DNA of 64,000 bases, from assembly GCA_036925085.1 (NCBI GenBank), contig JAUPFP010000001.1, positions 12,043,854 to 12,107,853 of the forward strand, given 5' to 3'. Source of the stretch: Brachycybe producta (lineage: Eukaryota; Arthropoda; Diplopoda; Playtdesmida; Andrognathidae). Below the pieces are notes generated by a model. It did not search any database. It was not told the origin of the DNA and was given only the letters and a program-made list of their open reading frames with translations. The position numbers were made by a program, and so were the translations under genes. Positions 11,069 through 23,170 of the stretch are shown here, piece after piece. Position 1 is the stretch's first letter. The number at the start of each line of letters is the position of its first letter.

Positions 11069-12005
11069 CACTTGCCCTAGAGACAGTTGCCCTATAGACA
11101 CTTGCCCTATAGACACTTGCCCTATAGACACTTGCCCTATAGACACTTGCCCTATAGACACTTGCCCTATAGACACTTGCCCTAAAACCAGTTGCCCTAT
11201 AGACACTTGCCCTATAGACACTTGCCCTATAGACACTTGCCCTATAGACACTTGCCCTAAAACCATTTGCCCTAAAACCATTTGCCCTAAAACCATTTGC
11301 CCTATAGACACTTGCCCTATAGACACTTGCCCTATAGACACTTGCCCTATAGACACTTGCCCTATAGACACTTGCCCTATAGACACTTGCCCTATAGACA
11401 CTTGCCCTATAGACACTTGCCCTAAAACCGTTTGCCCTATAGACACTTGCCCTAAAACCGTTTGCCCTATAGACACTTGCCCTAAAACCGTTTGCCCTAT
11501 AGACACTTGCCCTAAAACCGTTTGCCCTATAGACACTTGCCCTATAGACACTTGCCCTATAGACACTTGCCCTATAGACACTTGCCCTATAGACACTTGC
11601 CCTATAGACACTTGCCCTATAGACACTTGCCCTATAGACACTTGCCCTATAGACACTTGCCCTATAGACACTTGCCCTATAGACACTTGCCCTATAGACA
11701 CTTGCCCTATAGACACTTGCCCTATAGACACTTGCCCTATAGACACTTGCCCTATAGACACTTGCCCTATAGACACTTGCCCTATAGACACTTGCCCTAT
11801 AGACACTTGCCCTATAGACACTTGCCCTATAGACACTTGCCCTATAGACACTTGCCCTATAGACACTTGCCCTATAGACACTTGCCCTAGACACTTGCCC
11901 TAAAACCATTTGCCCTAGACACTTGCCCTAAAACCATTTGCCCTAGACACTTGCCCTAAAACCATTTGCTCTAAAACCATTTGCCCTAAAGGGACGTTTG
12001 CCCTA
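11069..12005. repeat. 15-bp minisatellite, unit CTTGCCCTATAGACA and variants
   Basis: There are more than 50 tandem units, most of them exact. Variant units carry AAAACCA or AAAACCG in place of ATAGACA, in short runs at 11183, 11257-11300 and 11423-11520. Beyond 11890 the units become 11-mers (CTTGCCCTAGA type) mixed with AAAACCATTTGCC units, ending at GGGACGTTTGCCCTAA. As 15 is a multiple of 3 and the unit lacks stops in several frames, long artefactual ORFs arise on both strands. Confidence 0.97.
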
Positions 12006-12114
12006 ATCAGCACTCTTAAATGTAAGTCATTTTGGCGTTTTTGTGTGCATGTGGCACACAGGACCTATTAGACATACTCCACCGCAAGACACTAAATGGT
12101 ATAAAGAGAAAAAA

Positions 12115-12185
12115 GGTGGTTTTAGGGCAAACGTCCTTTTATGGCAAAATGTCTCTAAGGCAAATGGTTTTACGGCAATTCCTAT
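12115..12185 (-). repeat. Short inverted array of the same minisatellite motif
   Basis: Read on the minus strand, this stretch contains AAACCATTTGCC, TTAGAGACATTTTGCC and GGACGTTTGCCCTAAAAC. These are the edge units of the main array in opposite orientation, separated by about 110 bp of unrelated sequence. This resembles a foldback-type layout. Confidence 0.55.
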
Positions 12186-12189
12186 GCCC

Positions 12190-13180
12190 AACTCAGCAAA
12201 ACTCACTATTTTATTTGCTCGTGCACTTAAAACTAATTTTACCAAAATTTTAACAGTTTTTTAGGTTAGGATTCGAAAGATTCAAAAGACAACAAAAGCC
12301 TGAAGATTCCAATTTTCAAATCTCAAATATTTTTCAAGATTCGTGGGGTTCGAGGATTCGAATGTCCCATCCCTATTAAAAACAAAATTACTTTCCCACC
12401 AAAAAATAGTTCAATATTTTATGAACTACATTTCAATATTTCAAACGGTTAAAATTGTAAAAAAGATTTAGCTTGGTTTTTACTCTTTTTTACTTTCTCT
12501 AACACACGTTTAGGTTATTATGACAAATCTGTGTTAAGTGAACATTCTAGAATCTAAAGTGACATAAATATAAGTTACACTGAAGGTTTATGTCGAATGT
12601 TAAAGAGTACGACTGGGCAGTGTTTAAAGTGGCCCCTAGATGCTCAACAATATTGTGCAACCCATATTGTGCAATATTATTGATGCTCCCCTCTAGACAA
12701 TGTAATAATAACTGTCAACATATCTTCCAGATGATCAGTAATATTGTACAATAGCAAATATTGTGCATTATTATTGAGCTTCTGAAACGTGCTTTAGGAT
12801 CAAAAATCTAGTAGGCCCTACTTGATGTTTTAGTTTCTATAACAACAAAAAGATGTAAACTTGACAGATAATGCAGGACATAAAGTGAACACGCAACATT
12901 CTTAGAACTTTACAAATTTTTAAAGAATCTAAAAATTGCTCACTAATTTGTAAAATTAGTTGTAAAATTCCCAGGAATTTATTTTTGGAGAATATTCTCC
13001 CTGGAAATATTTCCATTTTAATTTTTCAGTGGGAATTTCTTTTTAGAATAAATAGATTTGAGACTTGCGGTCGCATTCTTGATGAACGCTTAGCCAAAGC
13101 TAGTTCAAAACTCATTCAATTTACTTTAAAATCCGCGTGTTTTGCTTTTAATATCTCAAGGTTAGCAATCGCTATGAATT
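12190..13180. other. Noncoding AT-rich stretch with repeated CAATATTGTGCAA words
   Basis: Between about 12645 and 12775 the words AATATTGTGCAA, AATATTATTGA and TTGTACAATA recur in both orientations, as in a decayed small inverted-repeat element. Otherwise no gene or element was recognised. Confidence 0.4.
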
Positions 13181-13520
13181 GAGCTCTTCTACCTCCTCAA
13201 AAGTTGAAAACATCAAATATTTTCTAAAAACTGAAAGGTAAGAGTAGAAATAAATGAAATTTCACAAGATACTAGAAAACACAACTATAAATATAATCCT
13301 AAAAAAATCTCCGTGTACCTTCTAGTTTTTAAACAATGAATTAAAAATCGAGCTCCTCAACCTCTCTTCAAGTCACACGAAATATTTTCTAAAGAAACTA
13401 AACAGCTCTGTAGAAACGAATAACATTTTATAAGAAACTAGAAAATGTATCCATAAACATAAGCCTAAAATAAAATTGCAGCATATCTTCTAGTTTTTTT
13501 TAAATAATAAATTAAAAATC
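13180..13520. repeat. Diverged tandem duplication, unit about 170 bp
   Basis: Two units share in the same order GAGCTC(C/T)TC.ACCTC, AAATATTTTCTAAA, ACTAGAAAA, ATAAACATAA-type sequence and CTTCTAGTTTTT. The second starts near 13349 and a third incomplete start lies at about 13519. Confidence 0.55.
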
Positions 13521-13529
13521 GAATATCTG

Positions 13530-14910
13530 GACCTACCCATTTGAATTTGAATTTGAAAAATTACTCTGCAAGCAGCCATAAAGGCCTATGGCAGAGGGAC
13601 AAGAGTCCAAGTGCAGCATAGAAAATGCATTGTCAAAACCAGAAAATATAAAACCCTAACCCATTTAATATAAAACCAAAACACGAAATATTTACTAAAA
13701 ATTAAACAAAAATGAAGTGTAATAAGAACACTTGCTATTAGACATGTTCCTAAAAAATTTAAAGCTGAAAAACGTTCGTTTTGGAAATTCTATAACCCTC
13801 CCCCCCCCCCCAAAATGGGAAAAAATTACTGAGGAATATTCCCACATAAATTTCTTCCCTTGCAAAAAAAAATCCCATTGAGAATCAATCAATTATGTGG
13901 GAATATTCCTCAATACATTTTTTTGCCATTCACAACACTATATACAACTGAGATAAAATTTACACTTTTGATTTTTAGAGTAATAAACTTACATTTGGCA
14001 GTCCATTTTTGATGAAGCAAAGGGTTGCAGTTAGAGCCATTGTAAGATTGTTTTCTTGTTGTTGGAGCAGGTCAACTAATTGTGGCCTTGATGGCTTAAG
14101 GTGAAAACGAGAAAAACAACTCTCCAGTCTTCTCCCTTCTCAGGTGGGTGACACACTCACCCACCTGAAGAGGGAGATAGATAGATAGATTGCAGTGGTG
14201 CACTTGTGGTGATGATGACCGCGCGCACTCGTTTTGTAATAGCAAACTTCCACCTTTTTCATTTTTTTTTATTTTTGAAGGAGAATTCAGGTGTTTTGAA
14301 TTGGATTCAGGTGAATTTTGTTTTTGGTAGTCATATTTGGGTATCACGCCATAGTAGTAGGGTTTGTTCAGCCAATTAGTAACCAGATTTTCAAGGTTGC
14401 TCTTTTTTTTCTATAGTGTGATTCAAAATGTTATCTTTTATTAGTTGCTCAAGATGAGGATAGTCCGAACTGCAGCAGGAATGTTGCTTTTAGCTTGTAC
14501 ACACATGAGCTAAATGAATTCAAGTTAAATGTGTTCTGGTGAATTATATGGAATCCAGTTAAGGACATGAACTCAAATAAAACTTCACTTTATTATTAAT
14601 ATTTTAAATAGAAATACTAAATCAATATTTTGTCAATAGTTTATAAAATATATATTATATTTAAGTATTAACTCAATATTTTTGAGATTATTAACTGAAT
14701 AAATTGAATTCGACATATTGTTTGTTTGCCCTTTACAGGGCTCTGTAGAACGTGTTTAATTTTTAAATGCATTTAACTGTGTATATGTATACAAGGTATA
14801 ACGTTTACCATCTATTAAATGTGATTGCAATTGAGCTAATAAATATGAACTAATAAATGTTTGTGCTCAGCAACCCTTTTTAACTAAATGCTAGTCTTAA
14901 GTTTCATCTT
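13530..14910. other. Noncoding; C-homopolymer and a perfect hairpin
   Basis: A run of C lies at 13799-13811. A perfect hairpin with 12-bp arms (TCAGGTGGGTGA at 14140-14151 and its complement at 14157-14168) and a CACAC loop is followed by a short GATA repeat. No coding evidence. Confidence 0.5.
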
Positions 14911-14950
14911 TTTAACTGACTATGAGGAAAAATCCTCATAATCAGTTAAA
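14911..14950. repeat. Hairpin, 18-bp arms, 4-base loop
   Basis: Arms 14911-14928 and 14933-14950 (TTTAACTGAC...TGAGGA type) differ at one position; the loop is AAAA. Confidence 0.8.
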
Positions 14951-14987
14951 AAAATTAATCAGTGTATTCAATCCACTGTTAAAATTT

Positions 14988-15044
14988 AACATGTTACATG
15001 TACAGTATGATTAAAAATTAATTATACTGTACATGTAACATGTT
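14988..15044. repeat. Perfect hairpin, 21-bp arms
   Basis: The left arm 14988-15008 (starting AACATGTTACATG) and right arm 15024-15044 are exact complements around a 15-base loop. It lies 37 bp after the preceding hairpin. Confidence 0.85.
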
Positions 15045-15141
15045 GTTTACAAGCATAGACGACACGATATTGTAAAAAAATTACTTATTATTAAGGCTAA
15101 ACGTTTGCATAAAATGTGCCAAACATATAAGTCACTTAAAG

Positions 15142-15700
15142 CCAGTAGCGTAGCTGGGGGGGCTGTAAAACCCGGGAGGCACTTTTTTGGACAGGCATTT
15201 AGAAATCGGGACAAACAGAAGTTGGCTCCGCCCTTTTTACGACGACCGGCAACTTCTAATTGGTTTGTTGTGTGGTTCGACGTTGAAAAGGACGGAGCCA
15301 ACTTCTGTTCGTCCCGATTTCTAAATGCCTGTCTTTTTTGGGGGCGGCACCAACGAAAAGAAAATTTTTTTTCCTGTCGGGATCGAAGGAGCTTCGTAAA
15401 ACTTTTAAGATGGCCAAAGAAGGAATTATGAAATTTTTGTCGCTTGCTGCACTCGCAGATTGCATTCTGCAATCCAGCATTATGTTTTTAAGTCCGAGTA
15501 CTGGTTTATTTAATAATTTCATAATTAATATAAAATTATATGAACCATTTCAATCACTGGATATCGATAATATCGTTTGGCTACTTCCAGGCCAGAATTT
15601 TGGTTGTGCCACTGATGTGTATCGTGTTGTTTTTCGTTAAGGAGGGATCGGCAAACTCAAAGACCGCGCAGGACGGCACAAACTCTAGCTACGCCACTGG
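15142..15700. mobile_element. Small TIR element (CCAGTRGCGTAGCT ends) with internal foldback
   Basis: The ends CCAGTAGCGTAGCT (15142) and AGCTACGCCACTGG (to 15700) are inverted repeats. Inside, arms of about 45 bp (15190-15240 and 15290-15333) containing AAATCGGGAC and GGAGCCAACTTCTG form a large hairpin around a CTAATTGGTT-containing loop. No target duplication was clear. Related fragments lie near 20500-20560 and 28715-28765. No transposase frame. Confidence 0.6.
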
Positions 15701-15902
15701 TTCCAGTGTCTTTTGGGCGTGCAATAATATAATATGTTAACCAAAAATGAAAATGCATAACATGCTGGACTTTGTGGACAACTGAGCCACTGAGCTTAGT
15801 CGACTACTAGGTTAACTAACTACAGGGCTAAGCGAAAAATGGGGCGAAGTAAACCATTAGGTTAAGTTAACCATTGGGATTAGGAGATCGCTTTATGTAG
15901 AC

Positions 15903-16235
15903 CAAGCATGTCAAACTCAAAGGCTAACAGGGGCCAAATAAACAAGGTCTAAGTTTATGTGGGCCGCATAAAAAAACTTCAACTTTTCTAGAAATGTAGG
16001 TTTATTTCGAAAAGTACAGTATAACAAAGAACAAGGACAACGGTAAAATTAATGTTTTCTTTTACTGTCACTTGGCATCTCTTCTCTGCTACAATCTTTT
16101 CTACTTCGGGAGAAATCTTGTACACAGTAATTAATTACTTTCAAAACTGACCCAAGTTGAATGTCAGTAATCCTAGATCTGACAGGGGCTGGGCCGCAAA
16201 GATATTCGTTGTGGACCGCGAGTTGGACATGCTTG
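15903..16235. mobile_element. 333-bp non-autonomous hAT element with 8-bp TSD
   Basis: The termini CAAGCATGTC... and ...GGACATGCTTG are inverted repeats. Both sides are flanked by ATGTAGAC (15895-15902 and 16236-16243), an exact 8-bp duplication as made by hAT transposases. Subterminal GGGCCGC words resemble other hAT MITEs. No coding frame. Confidence 0.88.
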
Positions 16236-16564
16236 ATGTAGACGTTCTGAGCCTTAGGGGTCGCAGCCAAAAAAACACATGTCCCTGAAAGAATAGCAAG
16301 TGAAATGCACTATCCGCGTGAATTTCACAGATAATTTAGAATTTAACAAGTTTTACGTTTTTAAAACAATGTTTACCGAAATGTTTAGTAAGGCAGATTA
16401 TTAGGTATTACAGTATGTAAGGTAGAAAGAACCCCGTAAAGCCCCTTTACACCTACACATTTTTACTTGGGTATTTGTGTCAATTAAATGATGAATGTTT
16501 TCGTGAATGATTTGTTACATAAAATGTATAAATTAATTTATAAGTATGAATTGGCGGTTATACA

Positions 16565-16590
16565 ACGCGGACCACCGGTTGGCGACCGCT
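16565..16590 (-). mobile_element. Isolated hAT terminus, inverted to the adjacent element
   Basis: GCGGACCACCGGTTGGCGACCGCTG is the reverse complement of the left end of the hAT element starting at 16654. It is probably the right end of an older truncated copy. Confidence 0.7.
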
Positions 16591-16999
16591 GTTCTAGACA
16601 AGAGAATTGGGGGAGAGGTGTGCTAAATATGTTGCAGAGCGCATCGTATATAGCAGCGGTCGCCAACCGGTGGACTGTGGACCACTGGTGGTCCGCGAGA
16701 AATTTTTGGTGTTCCGCAGAAAAATCTGTACCAATATTTGTATTTTTTTGTTTTATTAATAATAAAACAAAAAAAATATTCTAATAAATTCTTATATTCT
16801 GGAACGACAATTTTCGCCTTTCTATTGCACTAAATTCAAGAAATGTACTAGAGTCTATTAGAGTTCTCGTAAAATACGGCACGCGAGAGCTACATTTCGT
16901 TCAGTTTTCCCCACCACACGCTTCTTCTTCCCTAAGCTTCAATTATTTTGTAATAATTTAACTGTGTTACAATTAAACAACCTTTAAAGATTTTAGATT

Positions 17000-19900
17000 C
17001 ATCATCATCATCATCATTTCCTGTACCTTATCCCGCAAGCAGCAGGGTCGGCCTTGCTGGTTCTAACTCTCCACTCGTTCCGATTTTGCACCAAGTCCCC
17101 AGTGACCCCACTTGCCACCATATCCCGTTTTACTACCACATTCCAGGTTTGCTTGGGTCTTCCTCTACCCCGTTTTATTCCCAGGTCTAAGTTCATTGTC
17201 TGTCTCAGCAGCCCATCTTCTCCACTCCTGAGGACATGCCCAAACCACTGCAGCCTATTTTCCTGCATCTTTTCTACTATATTTGTTACCCCTACACTAC
17301 CCCTAATAAAATCATTTTTGATCCTATCCCTTTTGGTCACCCCACTCATAAACCTTAGCATTCTCATCTCAGCTACCTGCATTCTATCCTCATGCACCTT
17401 CTTGATTGCCCAACATTCTGACCCATACAACATAGCTGGTCTGACTACTGTTCTATAAAACTTTCCCTTCAATTTTATAGGTAACTTCCTGTCACATAAA
17501 ACCCCACTAGCCTGCCTCCACCTATGCCAACCTGCTTTTATCCGGTTTGTGATGTCTAAGTCTAAGCTCCCATCATCTTGCAGCACAGATCCTAAATATT
17601 TGAAGTCATGCACCTGCTGCATTAAACTGTCCCCAAGTCTAATCCCCTCATTCAACTGTTCTTTCCCATCCCACTGAAATTTCATGTACTCCGTTTTTGC
17701 CCTACTTATTTTCAACCCCTTTGATTCCAAGGCATTCCTAGTCTCCTCTAACCTTATCTCGAGTTCCAATTTGGATTACCCAACTAAGACTATGTCATCT
17801 GCAAACAGCATACACCAGGGGACCTCCTGCCTCACCCCTGCCAGTAACTCATCCAGGACCAAAATAAATAGATATGGACTAAGTGCTGAGCCCTGGTGCA
17901 CACCAATCCTAACACAAAAACTGTCAGAGAACCCCCAGGCAGTCTTAACGCTTGTCCGTGAATCCCTATACATGTCCCTCACCATATCTATATAACTCTC
18001 ACCCACCCCTTCTTCTGTAAGACCTCCCACAATAACGTCCGTGGTACTCTGTCACAGGCTTTCTCTAGATCTATAAATACCATGTGTAACTCTTTCTTGG
18101 CAGCCCGAAACTTCTCAATAACTTGCCTTACGGCAAAAATAGTGTGCATTGTGGATTTTCCTGGCATAAACCCAAACTGACTTCCCCCAATTGCAGTTTT
18201 ACCCCGTAGTCGAGCTTCAATTACTCTCTCCAAAAGCTTCATCATATGACTCATCAATTTAATACGTCTATAGTTCCCACATTCCTGAACATCACCCTTC
18301 CCTTTGAAAATAGGCACTAACCAGCTGTCCCGCCATGCACCAGGCATTCTATCCCCCATAGCGAATCTTTTGAATAACTTTGTGAGCCAGGAAATGGCAA
18401 CATTCCCCAAGACCTTCCACACCTCTACTGGTATCCCATCTGGCCCTAAAGCCTTCCCTAGCTTCATTTTTCGCAATGCCTGAACAATTTCCTCAGCCCT
18501 AACCTGCTCCACTTCTTCTCTATCATTATTTCTTCCAGTGAAAGGCTCCTGCTCTACCCCCTCATTCATAAGCTTACTAAAATATTCCCCCACCTGTTCC
18601 GTACTGGCTCCCTACCCCACAATACTTTGCCTCCATTATCCTTAACACTCACCACCTTTTCAATATCTCTGCCTTTATTCTCCCGAGCCCTAGCTATTCT
18701 ATATACTGCCATTTCTCCTGCTCTGGTACCTAACTTGGCATACATGTCCGCATATTTCTTATGCTTTGCTAAGGCTACCTGCTGTTTGGCTTCTATCTTG
18801 GCACGCTTGTATTCTATCTGGGCCTCTCTGCTTCCATCGTGCCACCAAGTCTTGAAAGCATCTTTCTTCTTTTTAACTGCCATCTGTACCTCCTCATCCC
18901 ACCGCCAAGTTTCTCTGTCTAATCGAGACCCCCCTACTCGTACTGTCCCTAGTACCTCGTTTCCACAATCACGGATCTGTTGTGCTACCCTTGTCCACAG
19001 CTCTCCTGCAGTGCCATCTAAATCCCATGCTATCTTACCTGCCATTTTCTTAAACTCTTCCACCTTGTCTGGTAATGCCCACCACCTAATTGCTGTCTTT
19101 CCTCTATGTCTGACCACCTGTTTTGCACCCCTAGGTTTTAGGTCTAACACTACTAGCCTATGTTGTCCCGCTAAGTTTTCACTGGGTATCACGTTACAAT
19201 CCTTGCACTCGTTTCTATCCTCACTCCGAATCACGAAGAGATCAATCTGGGATTCTCCTGCCCTGCTCTTAAAAGTAATCAAATGTTCCTCTCGCTTCTG
19301 GAATAGCGTGTTTGCTAAAATTAACTTATGTGCCACTGCTGCCTCCAGGATACTCTCCCCTGCTTTATTTCACTCTCCATAGCCCCACCCACCAGGTACC
19401 TCTTCATACCCTTCCCTACCTCTACCTACATGTCCGTTAAAGTCCCCACCAATTATGACCCGTTCCTTCCTACTCAGGCCCAACATTAGGTCATCAAACT
19501 GTTCCCAGAATGCTAGCTTCCTGGCTGTATCTAATCCAACCTGGGGGCCATATGCACTAACTACATTTATAACAATGCCACCCCAAACTACCTTTACTAC
19601 TAACAGCCTACTATTTATCTGCCTAACCTCAACCACACTATGTCTGAGTTCCTGATCTAGGACAATTCCCACTCCATTTCTACCCTCCTCACTACTTGCA
19701 TAAATTAATTTATACCCATCCCCAATGTCCCTGGATTTATCCCCTTTCCATCTTGTCTCCTGCAGACATGCAACATTTACCCTCCTAGCCTTTAGAACAC
19801 TAGAAAACTCCCTAGTCTTCCCTGTCAAACTCCCTATATTCCAGGTGCCAAACCTAAGTTTAGTACCTCCACTTCTACCACTACTTCCAAGACCTCCTTG

Positions 19901-20256
19901 TTGTTGATGCTGGACTCGCTTCTTTAGCCCCACCCATCCACTGTGGGGTAGCCCTTGCCAATTTGTCACAGCCACCGGGCGTTGCAGCTGCACGTCGCTT
20001 ATGGCGGGGGACGCCCTAGCCATATTCGGAATACTATTTCGAACCAACATCATATGTTTTGGCAAATCTTTACAACCGGCTGCCAACCTGACGTCGACCC
20101 TCCACTTTTGCACCCGGGCTGGGGACCGGCAATGGCGTGGTTTGGTTTTGGTCTGCCCTGAGTATTTTATGCCCTCAGTACCCTCCATATCTGGCAGGCA
20201 TTCCCCTATCCGCCACCTGGGAAGGCACTCGATAGGGGACCAACTACCCCCACGGG
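17000..20256 (-). mobile_element. Full-length RTE-type LINE with 18-bp TSD
   Basis: It is flanked by exact 18-bp repeats beginning CTTTAAAGATTTT at 16982-16999 and 20257-20274. The 3' end on the minus strand is an ATG-rich simple repeat, usual for RTE-clade LINEs. It inserted into a pre-existing hAT element. As the duplication directly abuts the 5' end, the copy is probably not 5'-truncated. Confidence 0.92.
17014..20188 (-). pseudogene. LINE ORF: AP-type endonuclease and reverse transcriptase
   Basis: Five open segments together give one polyprotein. 20188-19370 holds an exonuclease-endonuclease-phosphatase domain (GTWNIGSLTGK, QETRWKG, GGDFNGHVG). 19336-18566 is the linker. 18593-17988 starts RT (GPDGIPVEVWK, GFMPGKST, FIDLEKACDRVPR). 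18030-17776 holds the catalytic box FADDIVLVG. 17769-17014 is the C-terminal part with YLGSVLQDDG, RLQWFGHVLR and RGRGRPKQTW. At least two in-frame stops (about 19370 and 17777) and two frame shifts (about 18580 and 18020) make it inactive. The active protein nicks target DNA and copies its RNA there. Confidence 0.93.
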
Positions 20257-20416
20257 CTTTAAAGATTTTAGATTAATAAAATGAAAGTTCTCTGATCATT
20301 AGTTGACAAACTTATTTATCTTTTAAAAAAAAATTCATAATAGTGGTCCGCGGGATTTACAATTTTGAATTTAGTGGTCTGTGAGGTCCGAAACGTTGGC
20401 GGCCGCTGGTATATAG

Positions 20417-21800
20417 CTTTGTAAATTATATAAGAACTAGTGGGGTAACCCGTCATAAATGACGGGAGCCAAATTCACAGGCAATTGTGTCCTGCTTTAG
20501 AATTTCATTTCCTCCGCCCTTTTATGAACGTCATCAATTTCTAATTGGTTAGTTACTTGGTCTGACCAATGGTAAATACTATTATGCAAATTAGGTAAAG
20601 TTAAAATTAAACCATAATTAAGACAAAAAAGCATAAAAAGGCTAAGAAACAAAAATTTGACAAAAACAGTGTTATGAGTGCAAATACACATAACATTTTT
20701 TATTTTTCTATTGACCCAATTCATCTCATATGTGCAAATAAGCACATAAGAGTTTTTTAAATTGTTTGTATGTTGCCCTACTTTTACTAAAAATGCTCAG
20801 GCACCTTCCCCACTCATTTTTTTATTTTTTAATGTTTTCCTTTTCCTTAGGGGGTACAAATTTTAAGCTATAGTAGAGTATCAAACACAGTTTTTTGATA
20901 ATTTTAAATGTTTTAACCAAAAAAATCCCAGACAGTTTTTTATATATATTTAACAAAAAAATCTAATAAACATTAGTAAGGCAATATTTCATATTGTCAA
21001 AGACTTAGTTTTAAAAGTACCCTCACTAGTGTTTTTTATGCCATTATAAGTGTGATTTTTTTGTATTCTTGTGATTTACAACAAAGTAACAAAAAACCAT
21101 TAACATTATTATACTTTTACCTTTTTTATATATAACAGTTTTGCACCCCATGTAAACTTACATTATATATCATTTTATAATTCTAAATCCATTACAAGCC
21201 CAATCCATTAATCTTATATTTTTGTCCATTTTTTTTGTATTTCAGTCTTTAATGTAACTAACCAATCATAGCTATGGAAAATGGAATCCAGCACTCAAAA
21301 AAACTGAATAAAAAGAGCTGTATTTCCAAAAGGAAACACAGACTTCAGAGGAGCTCATTCGATTCCATCTTTGAAGGCTATCACCCACCTGAAAAGGAAA
21401 AAAGCTATCCCACAAACTTTTTGGTCACTGTACTTTACCGGTCGCTTTAAGTTGGTTCCCATCTGGGTTCACCACAAGAAGCTGTACAGGTTCTACACAG
21501 TAGAACCGATAGTTAGTTGGGGACTTTTCACTTTTCAAAAATGTTCCTGCTTATGTGAGTGAAACAACAATTGTTTTTTGTTTTTTTTATATATTTGTTT
21601 TTTGTTAACTTATGGTGATGGAAATTTGTTTCTTTATGTTGTAAACTTTTAAATGGTGGTGGATTTTAAAATTATGTTATGTTAAACCAATAAACCAAAT
21701 TTAACAAAAAAAAGACTTGGCTAGTTTCTAGTCCCTAAACAGTCTTCAGTGACTAAGCGAACCTCCCCAGTTAGCTATCCTCATTTTAAGAGAGAAATTC
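20417..21800. other. Noncoding AT-rich; fragment of a small repeat at the start
   Basis: 20440-20580 contains CCTCCGCCCTTTT and TTTCTAATTGGTT, which match the loop and arms of the TIR element at 15142-15700. The rest shows only T-rich sequence. A 63-codon open frame at 21371-21562 has no recognisable features. Confidence 0.45.
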
Positions 21801-21819
21801 TGCTGACAACAGGATGAGA

Positions 21820-22859
21820 ACAAAAAAGAGTTAAGATAGCAAGTTTCGATAAGGGTTAAAATTAAGATAGAAAGTTTCGATAAGGGTTAAAACGGAACTT
21901 CAAGTCGCAAAAATAGTTACGATATCATAGGAGAAAAGGCTTAATGTAGGAAATTCATAGCGAAACATTAACTACACAAATTCACAATAACAGAAAATCA
22001 TATTCTGGAAACGTAGGTAATAAAAGAGGTAGCCATGTTTATTTTAGTCAGAATCTCGAAATTGGAGGAGCGAGAGTCACAAAAATAGAAGTGTAGGAAT
22101 ATCCAAAGGAATATCAAGTGAAAAGTGAAAGTGGGGGAAAGTGAAAGTGCTACCGTAGGAATACCCGAGAAGGAAGCCACAAGTGACCACTAGGATTTTT
22201 CAGGAAAAGTGAAGATCAACCGAATCCCACCTGGACTCACCCTGTGGAGAAGAAAAACACTTCAACTATTTAGGGTAGGACGAACATTAATTACTAATAA
22301 TTGGCCAGATAAAATAGAAAGTGGGAAAGTGGGACAAAATGAAGTAGTTGAGATTAAGTGAGAAGAATTTTGAAATTTCAGTATCCCTGTTATCCAAAGT
22401 GGGAAAGGGGATTGTGCTGATAAAATAGAAGTTAAGTAGGTTGACTTATAAAGAGTTCAACACCTTTGTTGTTAAAATAAGCCGTCAGATGTTGCTTACT
22501 GCCGGTTCTAATTCAGAAGTTACCAGAGTTCCTTTGAGATTTAACTCACAGCCGTGGAACGGAGTAAACAACATCTTAGTGGTTTTACTTCACATTCCGC
22601 CATTCTGTGAAAATTAAACAACTGGTAAAACTAGTCATTGTTTACTCATCCTGAGGCATTGACTTCACCATCCAGTTCACACAAACTGAGTAAATGGCAA
22701 AGGATTAGATGAAATAGTTAAACAAAACATGATGACATGTGTTTGAGTAAGCAAGGGACACTAGAAAAACAAAATAAACAAAAATCGTATAACCCTTGTT
22801 GGTATTTTTCCATAAACAATTTATATATAATTAATTTATAATTAATTTATATATATATG

Positions 22860-22927
<68 letters not shown>

Positions 22928-23170
22928 TTGCTGTATTACTCATGTATAAATACATTTAATAAAAAATTGATTAAATAAAATCCAAACAAATGGATCTGGA
23001 TTTGTAAGAAAAGCTCAACAAACTCTTGCCTTGCTACGACCTGTATAAGCCTTCATTGGCTTTAGGACCTGTTTAATCAATCTTAAGCTTTTCTCGAAAA
23101 AGATAAAAAATTATCTTTTTCCTGTCTCAAAATCAAGAGGACAGAGAAATAACATTTTTACACAGAAGAG
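21820..23170 (+). repeat. Dispersed repeat D, copy 1
   Basis: Parallel to 55660-56700 in the same orientation. Shared segments in order include TACGATA.CAT, TTAGGAAAT.CATAG, AGTAGCCAT.TTTA, AATTGGCCA and GCCTTGCTACGACCTG followed by AAGCCTTCATTGG. It begins with a 30-bp word repeated twice (GTTTCGATAAGGGTTAAAA, 21842-21891). It may be an LTR or leader of an unrecognised element. Confidence 0.6.
22862..22924. repeat. (TA)n microsatellite
   Basis: About 30 TA units, preceded by degenerate TA-rich sequence from about 22820. Confidence 0.95.

Larger units (their letters stand above)
16654..20408. mobile_element. Non-autonomous hAT element split by a LINE
   Basis: The ends CAGCGGTCGCCAAC (16654) and GTTGGCGGCCGCTG (to 20408) are inverted repeats. 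Flanks GTATATAG at 16646-16653 and 20409-20416 are an exact 8-bp duplication. Subterminal GGTGGTCCGCG appears on both sides. Without the LINE the element is about 460 bp and codes for nothing. Confidence 0.9.

Noticed and set aside
10976..11909. Frames of about 280-300 codons on both strands
   Set aside because: Pure translation of the 15-bp minisatellite; stop-free in several frames because the unit is a multiple of three.
13799..13811. C and G homopolymer runs (also 23389 and 54799)
   Set aside because: Simple repeats or possible sequencing error sites; no function inferred.
17054..20276. Plus-strand frames of 60-250 codons
   Set aside because: Antisense shadows of the LINE ORF on the minus strand.
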